DNA of 64,000 nt from Diadema setosum (lineage: Eukaryota > Echinodermata > Echinoidea > Diadematoida > Diadematidae), in NCBI GenBank assembly GCA_033980235.1, contig CM067070.1, forward strand, positions 10,300,046-10,364,045, in the 5' to 3' direction. Below are positions 1 through 15,600 of the stretch, piece after piece. A model generated the notes under the pieces. The model was not told the origin of the DNA and made no database searches. It saw only the letters and a program-made list of their open reading frames with translations. The position numbers and the translations under genes were made by a program. Every line of letters starts with the position of its first letter. Position 1 is the first letter of the stretch.

Positions 1-502
1 TATCATGTGTATTAACCTAACAGAAGAAGTACGAGTCTACACCAGTTACATATCTTGCTATCTATTGAAACATTGTATGTGCATCCGTACAACAGTTGAC
101 AATATCCCATTTGACACATTGATTACAGTGTACATTTCAAGCAAAGTGAATACCATACATTTTCCTCTATACCACAAGATGAAATCATGATCATGAAGTG
201 GGAACCAAAATTTTCACTCCACTTACCTCACATATCATTTGGCTCAATTCACATCCACACAAACAGCAAATAAATTCTAACTTCTCTTGCTAAAATGCAA
301 ATTCTTAATAAGCAACACTGACTGCATCTCATTCTAAAGATATACATGTACAATGTATTTTCTGAATCCGATGAAGTTGAGCAATGTTAAATCTACTATT
401 AAAGAGAGTCGGTACTCATTAGATAAATAGCATATTAAACTCTGCTTCTTCTTCCATTAGTTTTCATACTATCAGCTGAAAAAAACATTTAAAGGTCTTT
501 AC

Positions 503-604
503 CAGTAAAGTAGGTCTGAGCTGGGCAGGCACAGGTTGAGTTGACCAGAGTCTCGTTATCGGCGCCCGGATCGGGACGGTCCACTCCTGATGTACAGTAG
601 TAGC
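503..604 (-). CDS. Exon e50 (last visible), Cys-rich repeat protein
   Basis: 102 bases, phase 1 to 1. GYYCTSGVDRPDPGADNETL, VNSTCACPAQTYFTG. 'GVDRPDPG' matches 'GVDRSQPDG' in e40. It ends at a good gtaaag donor, so the gene goes on below position 503. Nothing coding is seen in 1-502. Confidence 0.92.
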
Positions 605-3600
605 CTGGCAGTGGCAAAAGAAACAAATAACAATAAACCATTTTTATAAAACAGATATCACATACAAAAAAAAAATTAGTCAATTAAGATCTCTATGCAC
701 ACTGAAGGAGGGAAGGTATTAAAATGAAGGAAAATAGATATGAGAGAGAACAGGAGACTAGAAGAGATAGAAAACTGAAAAAAAAAAACTGTGACATACA
801 GCACAATCTGACCTATGTCAATTCCGTTAACCCGTTGAAGACAAGTCCCAAGTACACTCAGCCAGGAGTCTATGGCAAACGTGTGTTACAACAAAGTCAA
901 CTGGCCCTCAATGGGTTCACCCTTTCATCTTTGCACGCAGGTAAACTACTGTATACGCCGAATATTTCGTGAGGTTTTTATTTTCGCGAATTTCACCAGT
1001 CAACTATTCGCGAAATTATAGACACACAAAAATATTGACTCTGATCCCAATGTGAATGTGACATACGCGTGTGCACTTCTCCGTTCAGTACAAGGCTCCA
1101 CAGTCGCGGATTTAACCACTTGCAAAATCGTCGGGAATTCCTGATTCGCGAAAATTTAGACTCGCAAAATATAAGGCGTATACAGTATGCAAGTCTTAAA
1201 ATCCAAGTTTACAAGCCTTCCCTCAGAGATATAATGAGCTTACAATATATGTAATTGACTTTTACACAGCTCTGAATAAGATGCTTGCCTACAGTGGCTT
1301 TCATCAGTAAAATAACAAGCAAAAATGGTTTATGTTAGAAACATTCCCCAAGGGCTCATTCCTGTAGCCTTCCTCTCCCCCTTACCTGCAGAGCAGTTGC
1401 CGCTTGGCTCGGTGAGATGAGGTCCCTCGCAGTATTGTCCTCCGTCACAGGGCAAGCATTCGCCCACCCTCGTCAGGCCCTCAGCAGCGCTGTACGTTCC
1501 CGCCGGACATGACTGCCAGTCCATGCCAGTGCCTGGTGGAAAGAAACCCCATAAAAGGCAAACATTTGAAATTGTAATGACAGCATGGAAAGAACATCTG
1601 CATTCAAACTCATCAAATTACACAAAAAACTTGCTACCTCGATGTTTGAAGAAGTTCGTTTCATACAGCAAAATAGTCAATGACATCTAACGTGTGTCCG
1701 CAATGCCCTACATTGACAAAAGGAAGCATGTGACAAATTGCCCCCCCCCCCCCACAACAATTTATTCTCCTCCATTGGCACTATAAACAAAATCACAGTT
1801 TTGTGCTTTCCAAACAGTTAACAGTAATCACACCTTTAAAGTAAAGGCTAAGGCTAAGTAATCTATCATGATATTTTCACAAAATTGAATCCACACTGAA
1901 AGCATTTTCCGAAAATTTGAACATTTAGATGTCACGTGCTTCCTTTTGTCATTCTCCCAACAGCGAATCCCACATACACCTTTGAGATGTAACCTGCAGT
2001 GTGTAACCTCTGACCTTTGACCCATGGTCCAACTCTTACACCGTACCTGAGGGGCAGTAGTAGCCAGGTGGACAGGGCTGGGCATTGAGGGAGGCATTGG
2101 CCGGAGTGACCGGAGTGCAGTAGAAACCCTCCGGACAGATGTCGCACTCCGATGCCCCAGAGTAGTTGGCGAAAGATCCACCGGGACAGGACAAGTAGAA
2201 GGCACTTCCGTTGGGACAGTGGACTCCAACTGGACATTGGTACTCCACTGGATTGGGCTCGTCTTGACCACCGGGGCAGTAGAATCCACCCCAGCAGAGG
2301 TCGTCTGAGGCAGTCTGACCACTGCGTGGACAGTAGTAGCCCGCTAGAAGCAAGAAGAGACAAAGCAATGTTCAAAACCCAGTTAGCTCTTTTTTCAAGC
2401 AAATTAGTATCAAGGAGTTTGATCTGGTTTGGACATGAATGTATTTCCACTATTGGTTCACAAAAACAAAGAAACAAGCATAACTGGGTTACAATGATTA
2501 TTGGTTCAATAGAAAGATGGATCAACAAGGACAAAAAAAAAAACTTAAAACAGAAAAGATGTTTATGACTATCATGATGAGAATGATCTAGAAGTTTCCT
2601 GGTTTGTGTAGCCCTGTCCTTCTAAGTCCTTGTCCACTAATCATAAAATGCATGCTCCATGAATACATGTACTTTCTTCTGAACTGAGAGAAGATGTGAA
2701 CCTTTACCTTCAATGCAATGTTTACCAGAAATCTAAAGTATGCCCACAACAGTGTAAATGTTTATTTCCTGTGTAGATCAAAACATGATGCCAGCTTTGT
2801 ACAGACAAATGTGACATCAGGACAACTGGTGTTGCATGTTTGTTCATTTACAACCACATATTCTTCATTTGTCTTCGGCATGTGTGTTTGCTTCTTGGCC
2901 TCATTTCATATCAATCAATTGTCAGTTCATCATTGTTTACTGTCTAATGCCAATATGGTAAAACAGAGCAGAAAACACTCATTTACACAAAATTGCATGG
3001 CAAATCAATCAGAATTCTACATGTAGAAAAGTTTTGCCTCTTCAATGTTTTCTTTTACTCAATCTTACGAAGAGCTTATTTCTATCTTGAAAGTCCCAGT
3101 AATTGATGACCATGTATTGGAATATTTGTCACAGTCTACAATTATTTTCCTTTGGAGTCATACATTGTTGACAGTTTGCTACTACTAGTCTTGGGATCCA
3201 GGTGTTTACCTGTGCAGTTGTAGCATTCAGACTGTGCTGTGAGACGCCTCATATCCGACCAGGAGCCTGGGCTACATAGACTGGGCATGGGGGACCCTTC
3301 AGGGCAGAAGGTTCCTTCGTAACACTCCTGGAATGTCGCCACATCTGCTCCTGATTCACAGTAATAACCTGTAGAGGGAAAGGAAGAGAAGATATCTCCA
3401 TAAAAGTCAAAGAGCAGTATAAAAATAATATATATTGATAGTTTTTGTATAGTTGTAAATGTTGGGTTAATGTGTTGTGTTGTTATGGTGTATATGTTAT
3501 TGTATGTTACTAAGAGTTAGCTCTAATGACATTCTGTGATATGTCTTCGATGTACCTGTGATGTATTTAATGTTTGTTTTGTTGAGATATCCAATGTAAA

Positions 3601-3627
3601 AAGAATTTCCAGAGGAGACATAAAAGT

Positions 3628-3684
<57 letters not shown>

Positions 3685-6600
3685 ATCAATCGATCAATCA
3701 ATCAATCAATCAATCGATCGATCAATCGATCAATCGATCGATCAATCAATCAATCAATCACCAAGAACATCATAAACAGACAAATATAAAGATGAGACAA
3801 CATATTATCTTTACTTCCTCACGCTGCAAAATGCAGAAAATTAAAGTTCAACTTTGACATTTTCTATTTCGAAGTGAGATCAAATCAAACAGTTCAAAAT
3901 ACTGTAAAACGTAACAGCTGGCATCACTGCACAGGGCTAAGAATACAGGAAAAGATCAACACTCCGAGCCAGGGCTATATTATGGTTCATACACATAGCA
4001 TCCTTCAGTCTGACTGGAACTGGTTTGTTGGTTTGTTTGTTTTGTTTATTTCAATACAGTTTTTAAAAAAATCAGCCTAAGGGCTGTTTTTCAGCGAGTC
4101 TGTGTATGAGTTTACAGCATATAAAACAACAGAGTATGATACAGAATAAAAGACAACACTCACAACATGAGAAAGAACAAGCTGGTGTCGGCATGTAATC
4201 AAAAGACTGCTGTCAAGAATTGAGTGTGACGTACAACGTAATTCTCAGCAGATTTACAATGCACAATCAGAGAAATTATGCAATAAAGTTTCATCCTCAC
4301 CTGCTTGGCACAGCGGTCCCGTGGTGTTCATCCCGTAGTCAGGGCAATAGCGCCCTCCCGTGCAATTCAGGCACTCACTGACCGCTTCCCTGCGAGTGGA
4401 AGGGTTGTAGGTGCCCGGCGGACAAGCCTGGGGCTGTGCAGACCCCTGGACACAGTAGTGACCGACTGGACACTCGTCGTTATCCGTATCAAAGGTGGGC
4501 GTGGACGAGTTGGAACCCAACCGGCAGTAGTAGCCTGGAGTTCGGTGAAATACAGTGTACAACATGGCAAAGTTATGATGAATTCTGCTCAGTGAGTACT
4601 GTATACGCCACATATTTTGCGAGGTTGTTATTCTCGCAACTTTAAAAACCATCTGAACATACATCTGTATTAACACTGATCCCAACATGAATGTGACATG
4701 TGCATGATTATACATTTCTCCGTTCAGTATATTAATCCATAACTGCAAATTTAATGACTCATGAAATTGTGGGTAAGGCTTGATTCGTGAAAAGATAGAC
4801 TCATTAGATACACTGTATAGTGCATGTACAATATTCATTCATCAGGGGAAGACTTCATCATCTGATGGTAAATTTTTAACATCTATCCACTTTAATAATG
4901 AACATACAATATTTATATAGAATTTTACAGGTTAGGGAAGGATACATGTTCCCTGAATCCTAACTGCAGTTGATAACCCAGTTGAAGAAAAAATAATGAA
5001 ATCTACAGTAGATATCAAGTCTTAAGGGCCAACTGCTAACAGCCATAATATAATAGAGCACTATTCAGGTAATACATCAGGAATAAGTCACTGACAAAAT
5101 TAGGGAGTAAGAACAAAAAATCATCAGTACTGAGAGAAGGTAGGGCTGTAATGCACTATCATCTGTTGCTATGGTTACGAGTGAGGGTGCATCACCTGCA
5201 GTGCACTCTGCCACTGGTTCCTCCAGCCCCTCCTGGTCACAGTAGAATCCTCCACTGCAAGATTGGCAGTCTCCCTCGTTGGTTCGGTGGGTCAGGTTGT
5301 TGAAGGTACCCTGGGGGCAGGGGAACTGGCTGGAATATTCTGTCTTCAGTGGGCAGTAAAAACCTATTCAGGAAAGTAATAAAATCACACAGTTATCTTC
5401 TCTCCCTATCATCATCATTTTCATCATCATCATCATTATCATCACCAGCATTACCGCTACCATTCTCGCCATCATTGTGATGATCATTATCATCATCGTC
5501 ACCATCATTACCATCCTCATCATAAACCTCATCATCCTCATCCTCATTATCATCATTATCACCATCATCGCCATCATCATAGTGATCATCATCGTCACTG
5601 TCACCATCATCATCATAATCCTATTCATCCTTATTCTCATTATCATTATCATCATCAAAATCATTATCACTGTCATCATCATCAAAATCATTATCACTGT
5701 CATCATCACCATCATCTTCATCAACATTCTCATCATAATCATCACCATCATAATCACCATCACCATCATCACCATAGCCATCATTATCTCCACAGTCATC
5801 ACAATCATCACCATCATCATCATAATCCTTCTTATCATCATCATCGTCCTCATCATTATAATCACCATCATCAACATCATCACCATCATCCCCATCACCA
5901 TCATCATCATTATCCTCAGGATTATCATGTTGACAACCCTGACCCTTATCACGTCACTGTCTATGCCAAATTGACAGAGAGAGAGAAACAGATAAAAGTC
6001 AGATTTGCAGGCAGCCACTGACCTTTAGGACAGTAGGAGTCGTTGTAGAGGACCACAGGTTCCATGGTGCTGTCGCAGAAGAAGCCAGCCGGGCAATCCT
6101 TGCATTCTGATTGGCCGACCTCGTCCTGGTACTCGCCTGACGGACATCTGACGGGGGTGGGGCTTCCACGAAGGCAATAATGACCTGCCAAGAAATATGT
6201 GATATCAAATCAGCCCGTGAGTGTTTTTGAGCCATCAAAATCAGGGCATTAGTTTTGAGCTCAATGAGCAGTATGGTCACAGTAGCCTGTTGCTCATCTA
6301 CAACTAAAACCAACAAGGTACAACATATGGAAGGAACATGCCCACATAGAAAATGGCACCACCATACATCACAATCTTTTGATCTCTGATGGCAATTTTG
6401 ACACATCACCCAAGGATTACTGAAGTCTACACATGCAGGCTACAGGATAGAGACTTTGTTAACATCTAGTAGATATCTGAACACTTAAATATTCGACTCT
6501 GAGGAAAGACATCTAAAATCATTCATTATGATGTCACGGTATTCAAAATTACTTGTTACAATCTAATCTGATATTGCCCTCTTACAATTTCATGCGAAAG

Positions 6601-9600
6601 TATTTCTAAATGAACTGAGGAGGCAATATTAAAGAAAGGCAAAGAATCAAACCAGGATCCTACCAAGGGTGCAGTTGTATTCTGCTGGGGTGGCCTCCCT
6701 CTGCCCAGAGGGGCAGTAGTAGCCGGGCCAGCACTGGTCTGTCGGCACCGCATTGCCGCTGCCGGCGCAGTACGACCCCGGGATACAGCTCAAGCAGTCC
6801 GCCTCCTCATCGTTGCGGGTGCTGTTCAAGAAGAAGCCGGCATCGCAGAGGGACGGAGAGGCACTCCCCTGGGGGCAGTAGGCTCCCATGGGGCACTCGT
6901 CACCTGGACAGGGTGACAAGATTTAAACAGAAACAGGCACATGACAATAAGAAAACATGAAGTGGAAACAGACACATGAGAATAAGAGTAACAAACTCTT
7001 GAATGTTGATGAAATGGTACCATCCATATCTTTCAGGGTTTCATAATCATTATACAATGTGTTGGTTTAGCCTGGTACAATGCAAAAAACATTAGGACTT
7101 ATCAGCTACAATATATAGTGTGTTCTATTATGAAAACTCAATATGCACCAGGTATCACACCTTGATGCACTGCAATATTTTGATGCAGAGTTCTACACTA
7201 ATGACTACCAAATTAAGCTCTGCAAAACCTTAACATACACCTCTAACTTCAGAAATTTTCACTTAGAGTGAAACAGTTACTCCTGTATAAATTGTTATTT
7301 TTGTGAGGGTGTAATTTTCACAAATTAAAGTTGGTTTGTGAATTTTACAGCACATAAAAATGTTTCCATGAAATAGGGTAATAGTGCATTTATGTTAGCA
7401 TAGGCGTCAATTTGCGAAAACAACATCTTGCGAAAATGCCTATGACCTCCTCATTCGCGAAAATATCTGTATGCCAAAATAACAGCGTAAACAGTAACTT
7501 AAAACTGGCTGAATAATATCACACATTGATGCTATAATTTTTCACTCAAAATGATACCAACCTGTAACATTTCCATCAGTAGGCGCAGAAACGGTTGCCT
7601 TGGAGAAACAGTAGTAGCCAGCGTCACAGAGTCCCGACGTGTTGCTCATGCGGTCGTCTGCGCAGTATTCGCCACCGGGGCACGGGATCGGCTGACCTGA
7701 ACCCTGAGGGCAGTAGTATCCCATGGTGCACTCTGTGGTGGGCGTGGCTGTGTCGTCGCCTCTGGGGCAGTAGTAGCCGCCATCACACTCACCCACCGGC
7801 CATGTCAGGGCAGGGCTTGGGCAGTAGTATCCAGCTGGGAAGGAATCATAGAGTAATCTTTTAAATAATACCATTCCATCTCAGGTCAGACAGTGTTACA
7901 ATTTTGTATCCTGTACCATTCTGAGTATATGGCAGTGCATTATTTTGTCACAAATGTGTATAGTAAAATTACCTCAAAGACTATCAAAATATGTATTAAC
8001 CTGATAATTTTCCCGCAAACACCTGGATCCATCAGCTTCAGAGGGCTAAACTTTATGGTCATTTTCATCAACAACTCTGCAAACATATACATCTATAACT
8101 ATCATCTACAGTGTACTAGTTGGAGACTAAAGATGATGGGGATGATAGTTACAATCAGATGGTGACTAATATGTTAATGATACAAAATTCTAATGATGGC
8201 AGTAATGAAGGTGAACAATGTGAAAAACATAATGGTGAAAATAATAATCATGGTAGCACATGGTAATGATGATAGCGCTGGTTATATAAAGATGAAGATA
8301 TACACATGGTGATGATGATGGTGATGACGATGCTGGTGATGACGGTGATGATGATGATGATGATGATCACGGCAATGAATTGTATGATGACGGAAGGTGA
8401 TGGTGGTGATGATGATAAAGATGATGACAACAATGATGACGATGATGATGGTGGTGGTGATAACGATGTTGATGGCAATGATGATGATGATGATGGTGGT
8501 AAAACGATGATGAGGAAGATGCTGACAGAAGATGATTTATGATGATGGTGGTAATCATAGTGGTGATGATGGTCATGATGATGACAATGATGAAGATGAT
8601 GGTTAAGGTGATGATGTTGCTGATGATGATGATGATGTTGCTAATGATGATGATGGTGGTGATGATGTTGCTAATGATGATGATGGTGATCACATGGTGA
8701 CAATGATGAGTAAGATGATGTTGGAAGAGAATTATAATGATGATGATGGTGATGATGATGATGATGATGAGTAAGATGATGAGGATGATGACGCGTAAAA
8801 TGATGACTATGGTGATGATGATGATGATGGTAGTGGTGGTGTTAATGGTAGTGATGACTGTGATGGAGGTAATGAAGATTTTACTCACCAGTGCATGAGA
8901 TACAGGCCGAGGCATTCTGACTCATAGTCTGGTTATTAAACGTCCCTGATGGACATTGGTATTGCTCTGCAAACGTCGTTCCAGGCGGACAGTAGTGACC
9001 CGCGGGACAGGGGTTGGTGTCATAGCCTGTAGATCCCTCTGGACAATAGTAGCCTAAAAAGAGACAAATACCATCCTCATTACTCAATTAACATTGCATA
9101 AGTATCAGAAAGGGCAGTTACAGTACGTACTCCATGCAACTCAATAGGCCAAAATACAAAAATTGGGCAGGACAAATCAAATGTAATGTTTAAAAAAAAT
9201 CATCAGTGATCACAACAGGATGCAGGGCCTCTAATTTTGTGGACCTATTGTGGCAAGTTGAGTGGCATTATGGGCTTTGAAAAAATGATAAAGTCTCCAC
9301 TTACAATTCACACATGCATGGCAGGGAAAATTGTCACGATGCTTTCAAAATATCAAGCAGGTCTGATTTTCACATCACAATCCTATCACAATAATTAACC
9401 ATTTGTTTGCATGTACGTAGGTGTACACACACAAATTAATGTTTTTCAAGACTCAAGTGTCACAGTTAACTTCGGGTCTGTGTGAATATAAGCAGAAAAT
9501 AGCTATTAGGATGATTACAATTTTTTGAAAGCATCATACATTGTAGATTTCTTTTGGTATCAAATGCCTTGACTGCTAAATCTAGCTGTCCTACCTGCTT

Positions 9601-12600
9601 GACAAGTCGTGCATTCTGCCTGTCCTTCCGTGGATGCATAAGTTCCGTTGGGACAAGGGATGGGTAGGGTGGTCCCGATGGGACAGTAGAATCCAATCGG
9701 GCAGACACCACCGTATCCCGTCTGGTGGCCGTCGTAGTAGGCGCAGGACGCGTTGCTCGACGGGGGGCACGTGTCATTGTTCCCGTCCGGCTGAGACCGG
9801 TCGACTCCGTAGGCGCAGAAGTGGCCGGCACTGCAGTCGTTGGTCGGAGCGTCCAGATGTTCTTGGTCGCAGAACATACCGGATGAACATGGCAGACATT
9901 GACTGACATCGTAGAGACCTTCCTGAGGGCTGTACGTCCCTCGGGGGCAAGACATGAGGTCGTAGCCTAGGCAACCACAAGGTGAAGGGTCAGAGGGAAT
10001 AATTTGAATGCGAAGCCAATGATTGATCTTCTTGATAGCATTATTACAACAAAAGTGTTTACATCTGCTTGGGAAGAGTCCATAGAACACATTTATCATT
10101 GATTTCAGTTTATTCCAACTTGGCCAGTCCTAATGATCATGAATCTATAAACACACCATGGCAACGTGTGAATGAATTATCATGACAGCTACAAGGTTGT
10201 ACAACTATTTGTTTCCATAAACTACACTTTTCATCACCCACGCCAAGAGGGGTAGCATCAATAATTAACAAGCAACACCAGGACAGCCACAGTGATGCTA
10301 GCCATTTTACTGTCATTTGCGTTTTGCACCGAAATCAGTATGAATCTAGCACAGGAGGATAGGTACAATATGTACCTGCATTAGCTTCTTCTCAGCAACT
10401 CTTAAGTCTGAAATGTGCTTAAGAACTATGAAATATGAGTCCAGCTGTAACACCACAATCGGTCTAGCAAGTGTTCATGCGATAATTTAGACCATTTTTA
10501 AGAGAACTGACCTGTGCCCTCAGGACAGAAGTAGCCAGCAGGACAAATCTCCTGGACGCCCGAGGCCTTGCAGTGGTAGCCGGCCGGACAAGGGTTGCAC
10601 TGGACGGCGTGGGTGTAGTTGACGTAGGTGTTGTTGCGGCACGGAATCGGGTAGGACACGGCCCCCGGGCAGTAGTGACCGACTGGACAGTAGGTGGTGT
10701 TGGGCTCCCTGTGGATGGTTCCCGGTGGACAGTAGTAGCCTGTGTCCAGCCACAACAAAAGGTGAAGGCAAACTTGATGAAATACAGCACATTGCATCAC
10801 ATCATCATGGCCAGCATGGAAAAGACACAAGGCCAATATGCCAGACGTTTCTAGCCCAGTAGAGTTTGCTTTTACCAGTCTTCCCCCAACAACTCATCCA
10901 CTAGTACAATCGAACTTACACAAGATGAGCCTTGTAACATACTGTGCAAGCTGAAACTTTCAATATTTTTGTGTATTGCTTCATGTTAGAAATTTTTGTG
11001 TATTGCTTCATGTTAGAAATTTTTGTGCATTGTTAATTAACATTTAGCAAATAGTTTCATGTATGTTTGATATGCACTTGTCCATTTTCTCTTCTGCTTT
11101 CAAATGTATGTTTATATATTTGGTATAACATCAATCTGTTGTAATTGTTGTATATGAAAGAGTTTGAGGTAATGAAAATAAAAATTGAATTGGATTGGAT
11201 TAGATTAGATTAGACTGGCTTAGACTGAATTGAAGTGATTTGAATTGAATTGAATTGAATTGAATTGAATTAAACTAAATTAAATTAACTGAATTGAATT
11301 GGACTGGATCAGATCGGACTGGATATAACTGAATAGAACTGAACTAAAATCAAATCAAATCAAAATGAATTGAATTGAGAATTGAATAAGGTTTCAAGAA
11401 AAGGGGGGAAATAGCTACTTGAAACTTCCATCATACCTTCTCCACATTCACCGGTTGGTTCAGTCAAACCTTCTGTCTCACAATAATAGCCTCCACTACA
11501 CAGGTAGCAGTCAGTGTCCGCAGCCTTCATCGTGTCGTTGGAGTAGCGACCTGCAAAGACAATCTCTCAGTCATTAATCCTCTTCACGACAACGAGGGAG
11601 CTGTTTCACTTTAGAGCTCTACAATCAATTGATCAACTGATCTTAGGGTCAATCTTAGGATCAATCAGTCCTCAGATGTTACAGAAGTGTTTCACTAAGT
11701 CATTTGGGAACAACATCTTGTGCCCACTTTGCCACATTATAGAATACATCTTGGATGTCTAGGTATCCTTCTAATCTACAATGTACATTTTAGACCTGAT
11801 CTGAATCTGTCCCAACTTTTGGTTCATTGTTTGGCTTGATAATTTCCAGTAGTAGTGAAACAGGGCCATGATCTTACATCTCTGGGTCTCATAGCATACA
11901 AAAAAAATACTGTCTCATTTCCTGCAAAGTAAAACTGACAGCAACTGAACATATCAAGGTCAAGCAAAACTACAAGTACTAACCCTATGGTAAGGTCCAG
12001 ACTAAATCTTTGTAAAATTCGATCAGTGCCAAAATATTTGAATAGCCAGAATACAAGAAGTTTTCCCTTAAACTGAATTCACAGCTGACACAAAATGGTC
12101 TACATAGAGTTTGGAATATAAATTACACTACATACTGTTCTTGACTTAATCTGTTGCACCATGTCAACACTGAAGAGACTGCCGAGGATAATCACGTGCA
12201 TCATCCGATTAAATCTATTCGCTGAGATGTTCCAACTTTTCAAAATGTAAATCTGCCCACCCAGACCATCTTTCTGCAAATTACTTCCACAAGTTTCTTT
12301 ACAACACTGAAATAATGTGATCGTAACCCACCCCTCCTATCCACATACACATGGCCTCTAGTAAATTACGTTGGAGAAATTCTGATACGCATGCATGAAG
12401 TTTGTCATTTCTAAAGAATTTCTTTAGAAATTGTCATTTCTAAAGGCAATGGACTATTCAATGACTGACCTCTTGGACATGGTGTGGGGTCAAATGTCCC
12501 GTTGGTACAGTAGTGACCGACTGGACACTCCTCCTGGTCGGGTCTGGATGACCCAGATGGACAGTAGTAGCCCTCATAGCAGAGCCCGGTTGGCTCAGTC

Positions 12601-15600
12601 AAGTGGTAGTCACCACAGAACCAACCTGCAAGATTTGTAGATGACAAAATGTATTGGGAAGATGCATGATTACTAATAGGACGGTGCAAGCCACAGTTTA
12701 TGCATATATACAAGCTTGTATGTCTCGCAGAGCTCTTTGAGTCAGCTTTGCACACTGTCAATTTCTGTCATAAGATTGCACTTACGGGGAAGTGGTATCA
12801 GAGAATGTTAGTGGACTAAAAGAAAACACAGTCACATACGCTTAGAAAAGGTCATTTTCTTGAACAATCAAATATTATGTTAAGTTCTGTTAAGTTCATC
12901 AAATGACACCAGCACTATCATAGTCTTCATCTTTGCTATCAGTCACCACCATCAACACCATCATCACAATCATCAAAATCTTGGCTGACTATTCAAGACA
13001 TCTTTATCGTCATGATCATTACTAAAAACATCCATGTCACCAACATCACATCAACTTTATCATTAAGCACAAACATCATGATCACTATCTCCCAACTCTC
13101 ACCTGACTGCTAAAAATGTAGGAAGTATCGTTGTTGGTGCCAGAAACAATATTCTGCATTGTGACAACACTGACATTCTAAGAGATAATCACTGCTACGG
13201 CTGCCTTTACCTTTGGTACAGTTCAGACACTGGTCTTCTCTCTCCAGCTGGGGAGTGTCGGAGTAGGTCCCAGGGGGGCACGACTGGGGCTCCGTGGTGC
13301 CCTCCGGACAGAAGTAACCCTCGGGACAGACATTGGCGTCTGTCGTCTGGTTTGGCGTGCTGCTCTCGGCGTAGATGCGACAGTAATATCTGAAGGCAGA
13401 AGACAACAGGAGAATATTGGTCTTTCTCAAATCGAGATGCTTTTACAGTATAAGGACATTGATATACCAAGTCAAGTTGAGACTGAGAATGCAAGAACTT
13501 TGGAGGCGAGGTCCTCATGAAGGCAAGATGTTCAAGACATCTGATGAGAGAACTTGGTATTTCAAATCAAGACACTTCAGGAATATAATACATGTAAGTT
13601 GAGATCAAGAAAACTGAAGAAAAAAAAATTAAGTGAAGTCTTATTGATGTCCAGATTACAAAGTTACTGCAATTCATCTCACTCTAAGACTGAATAGGTT
13701 GACCATATCACGGGACATTCTTATTTCCGATCAATCCTCTTTCATCACATTTTATTAAATTTATTTGAATTAGCCTACACTGTAGGTGTGAAGGCTATCA
13801 CATTTCATTTGCATCACTATAATACCCCATTAATATGCCTTTTGAACAAGTACATAACAAGAAACAAGTAACAACCTTTTGAATGAAAGTTTGAATGGCA
13901 ATATGAATGAAATGAAAACACACACACACACACACACACACAGACAAGCACTACACAACTACAGATTACAAAAGCCAAAAAGCGGAGCTACATAAAATGT
14001 TGTACATGAAGCTGACGTACTGTCAAAAACATTTTGCTCAACACTTTTGGCTAGATACAGGCTTGTAAAATAGGCAAAAGAGGTACACTGTACACTCATA
14101 CATTGCAGACTCTGTGTGCTATTGAGAACTTATAAAATTTGACATCCCTTAAAAATATCCAACAGAGGGGTTTGAATTCCAATGTAAAAACAGATAATCC
14201 TTCCCACACACCAGCACTGTTCAGCAGGTATGGAGGAGCCAATGGTAAAAGATTTCCCCAAAACTAATGGACTCTCCCCAAAGGTTTAGGACTTTCTCCA
14301 CAGGTTCGGGACTTTCCCAAAAGGTACGGGACTTTTCCCCAAAGGTTAGGGACTTTCCCCAAAGGTTAGGGGCTTTCCCCAAAGGTTAGGGGCTTTCCCA
14401 AAAGGTTAGGGACTTCCCCCATTCACTCACCCAGCAAAGCAGGGTGTGGTGGCCTCAGTAAGGCCCATCTCGCCACAGTAGAAGCCTCCGGGACACGGGG
14501 AACACTGGGAGCTCTCGTTGAGTCCCGTCAGGTTGCTGTATGTTCCCAGCGGACACTTGAACTCATCCTGGTAGCGTGTCCCCGGAGGACAGTACGAACC
14601 TGAGAGTGAAAAAATATTGAAGTCATTTGATCATCAAAACACATGTCAAAAGAAATCATCAAACGATGTAAAGTTTGAATGCAAAGTGAGTTAAGTCCAT
14701 TTCTGCCAATTTGAGACATTTGCTATTAAACCTGCTAAAAAAAATCTAAGAAAATAAGAAGAAAACATGGGATATAATTTGAACATAACTTCAAGAATAT
14801 TTCTTGTTGAGCAATAAGTGACGTATCATTGGAAAGGTTTCATTTTGCGCTATCTGCTCATGGACTCACTTCAGAATGTTTAAAAATGGTACTTAACCCA
14901 TTTTGCAAATCAAACTCTTTACATCTACCATGGCATCATGAGTTATTCAAATCCAGACACAGAAACACAATTTGATTCATATTTTCACTGTCTGTGACAA
15001 GTTGGTGACTCCCAGACTATTGATGAATCTTGGTTAGCCATCCTGATATGACACTCAATGTAAGATTCATACAAAAGGCAGACACAGAAAAACAAAATTT
15101 TCATAGTAAAAATGGAGCACCACAGGGTCAAGGGTAATATAAATCTTATTTTACAAATATCTAATATTGAGTGATTGTACAAATCAGCTTTGATAAGCAT
15201 AACAATTCAATGTCACGTGACGGATGGCATACTTAAAGCATCTGTTGAAGAAGGGCTAGTTACAAACCTTCAGGGCAGGTGGAATTCTGGTAGAGGACGA
15301 CAGGTTCCAGTCTGTTGTCGCAGTAGAAGCCGGCGGGGCAAGTCTTGCAGTCACTCTGGGCCTCCTGGTCCTGGTAGTAGCCCGCCGGACAACGGATGGC
15401 CTCGGGGCTACCCATCGGACAGTAGTGACCCTGAGGGCAGCGGTATTCGTACGGGTCGGACACGTTCTGTCCCGGCGGGCAGTAGTAGCCCGCATCGCAG
15501 TCCGCCGTCGGTTCACTGTTGGCATAGCCCGAGCAATACCGGCCTTGGGTGCAGCTGATACAGTCTGACAAGTCTGAAAGGTGTTCAGTAGATGATGGTC

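Noticed and set aside
5368..6018. Poly-Met and poly-Ile frames on both strands
   Set aside because: Triplet microsatellite without start context, splice logic or coding bias.
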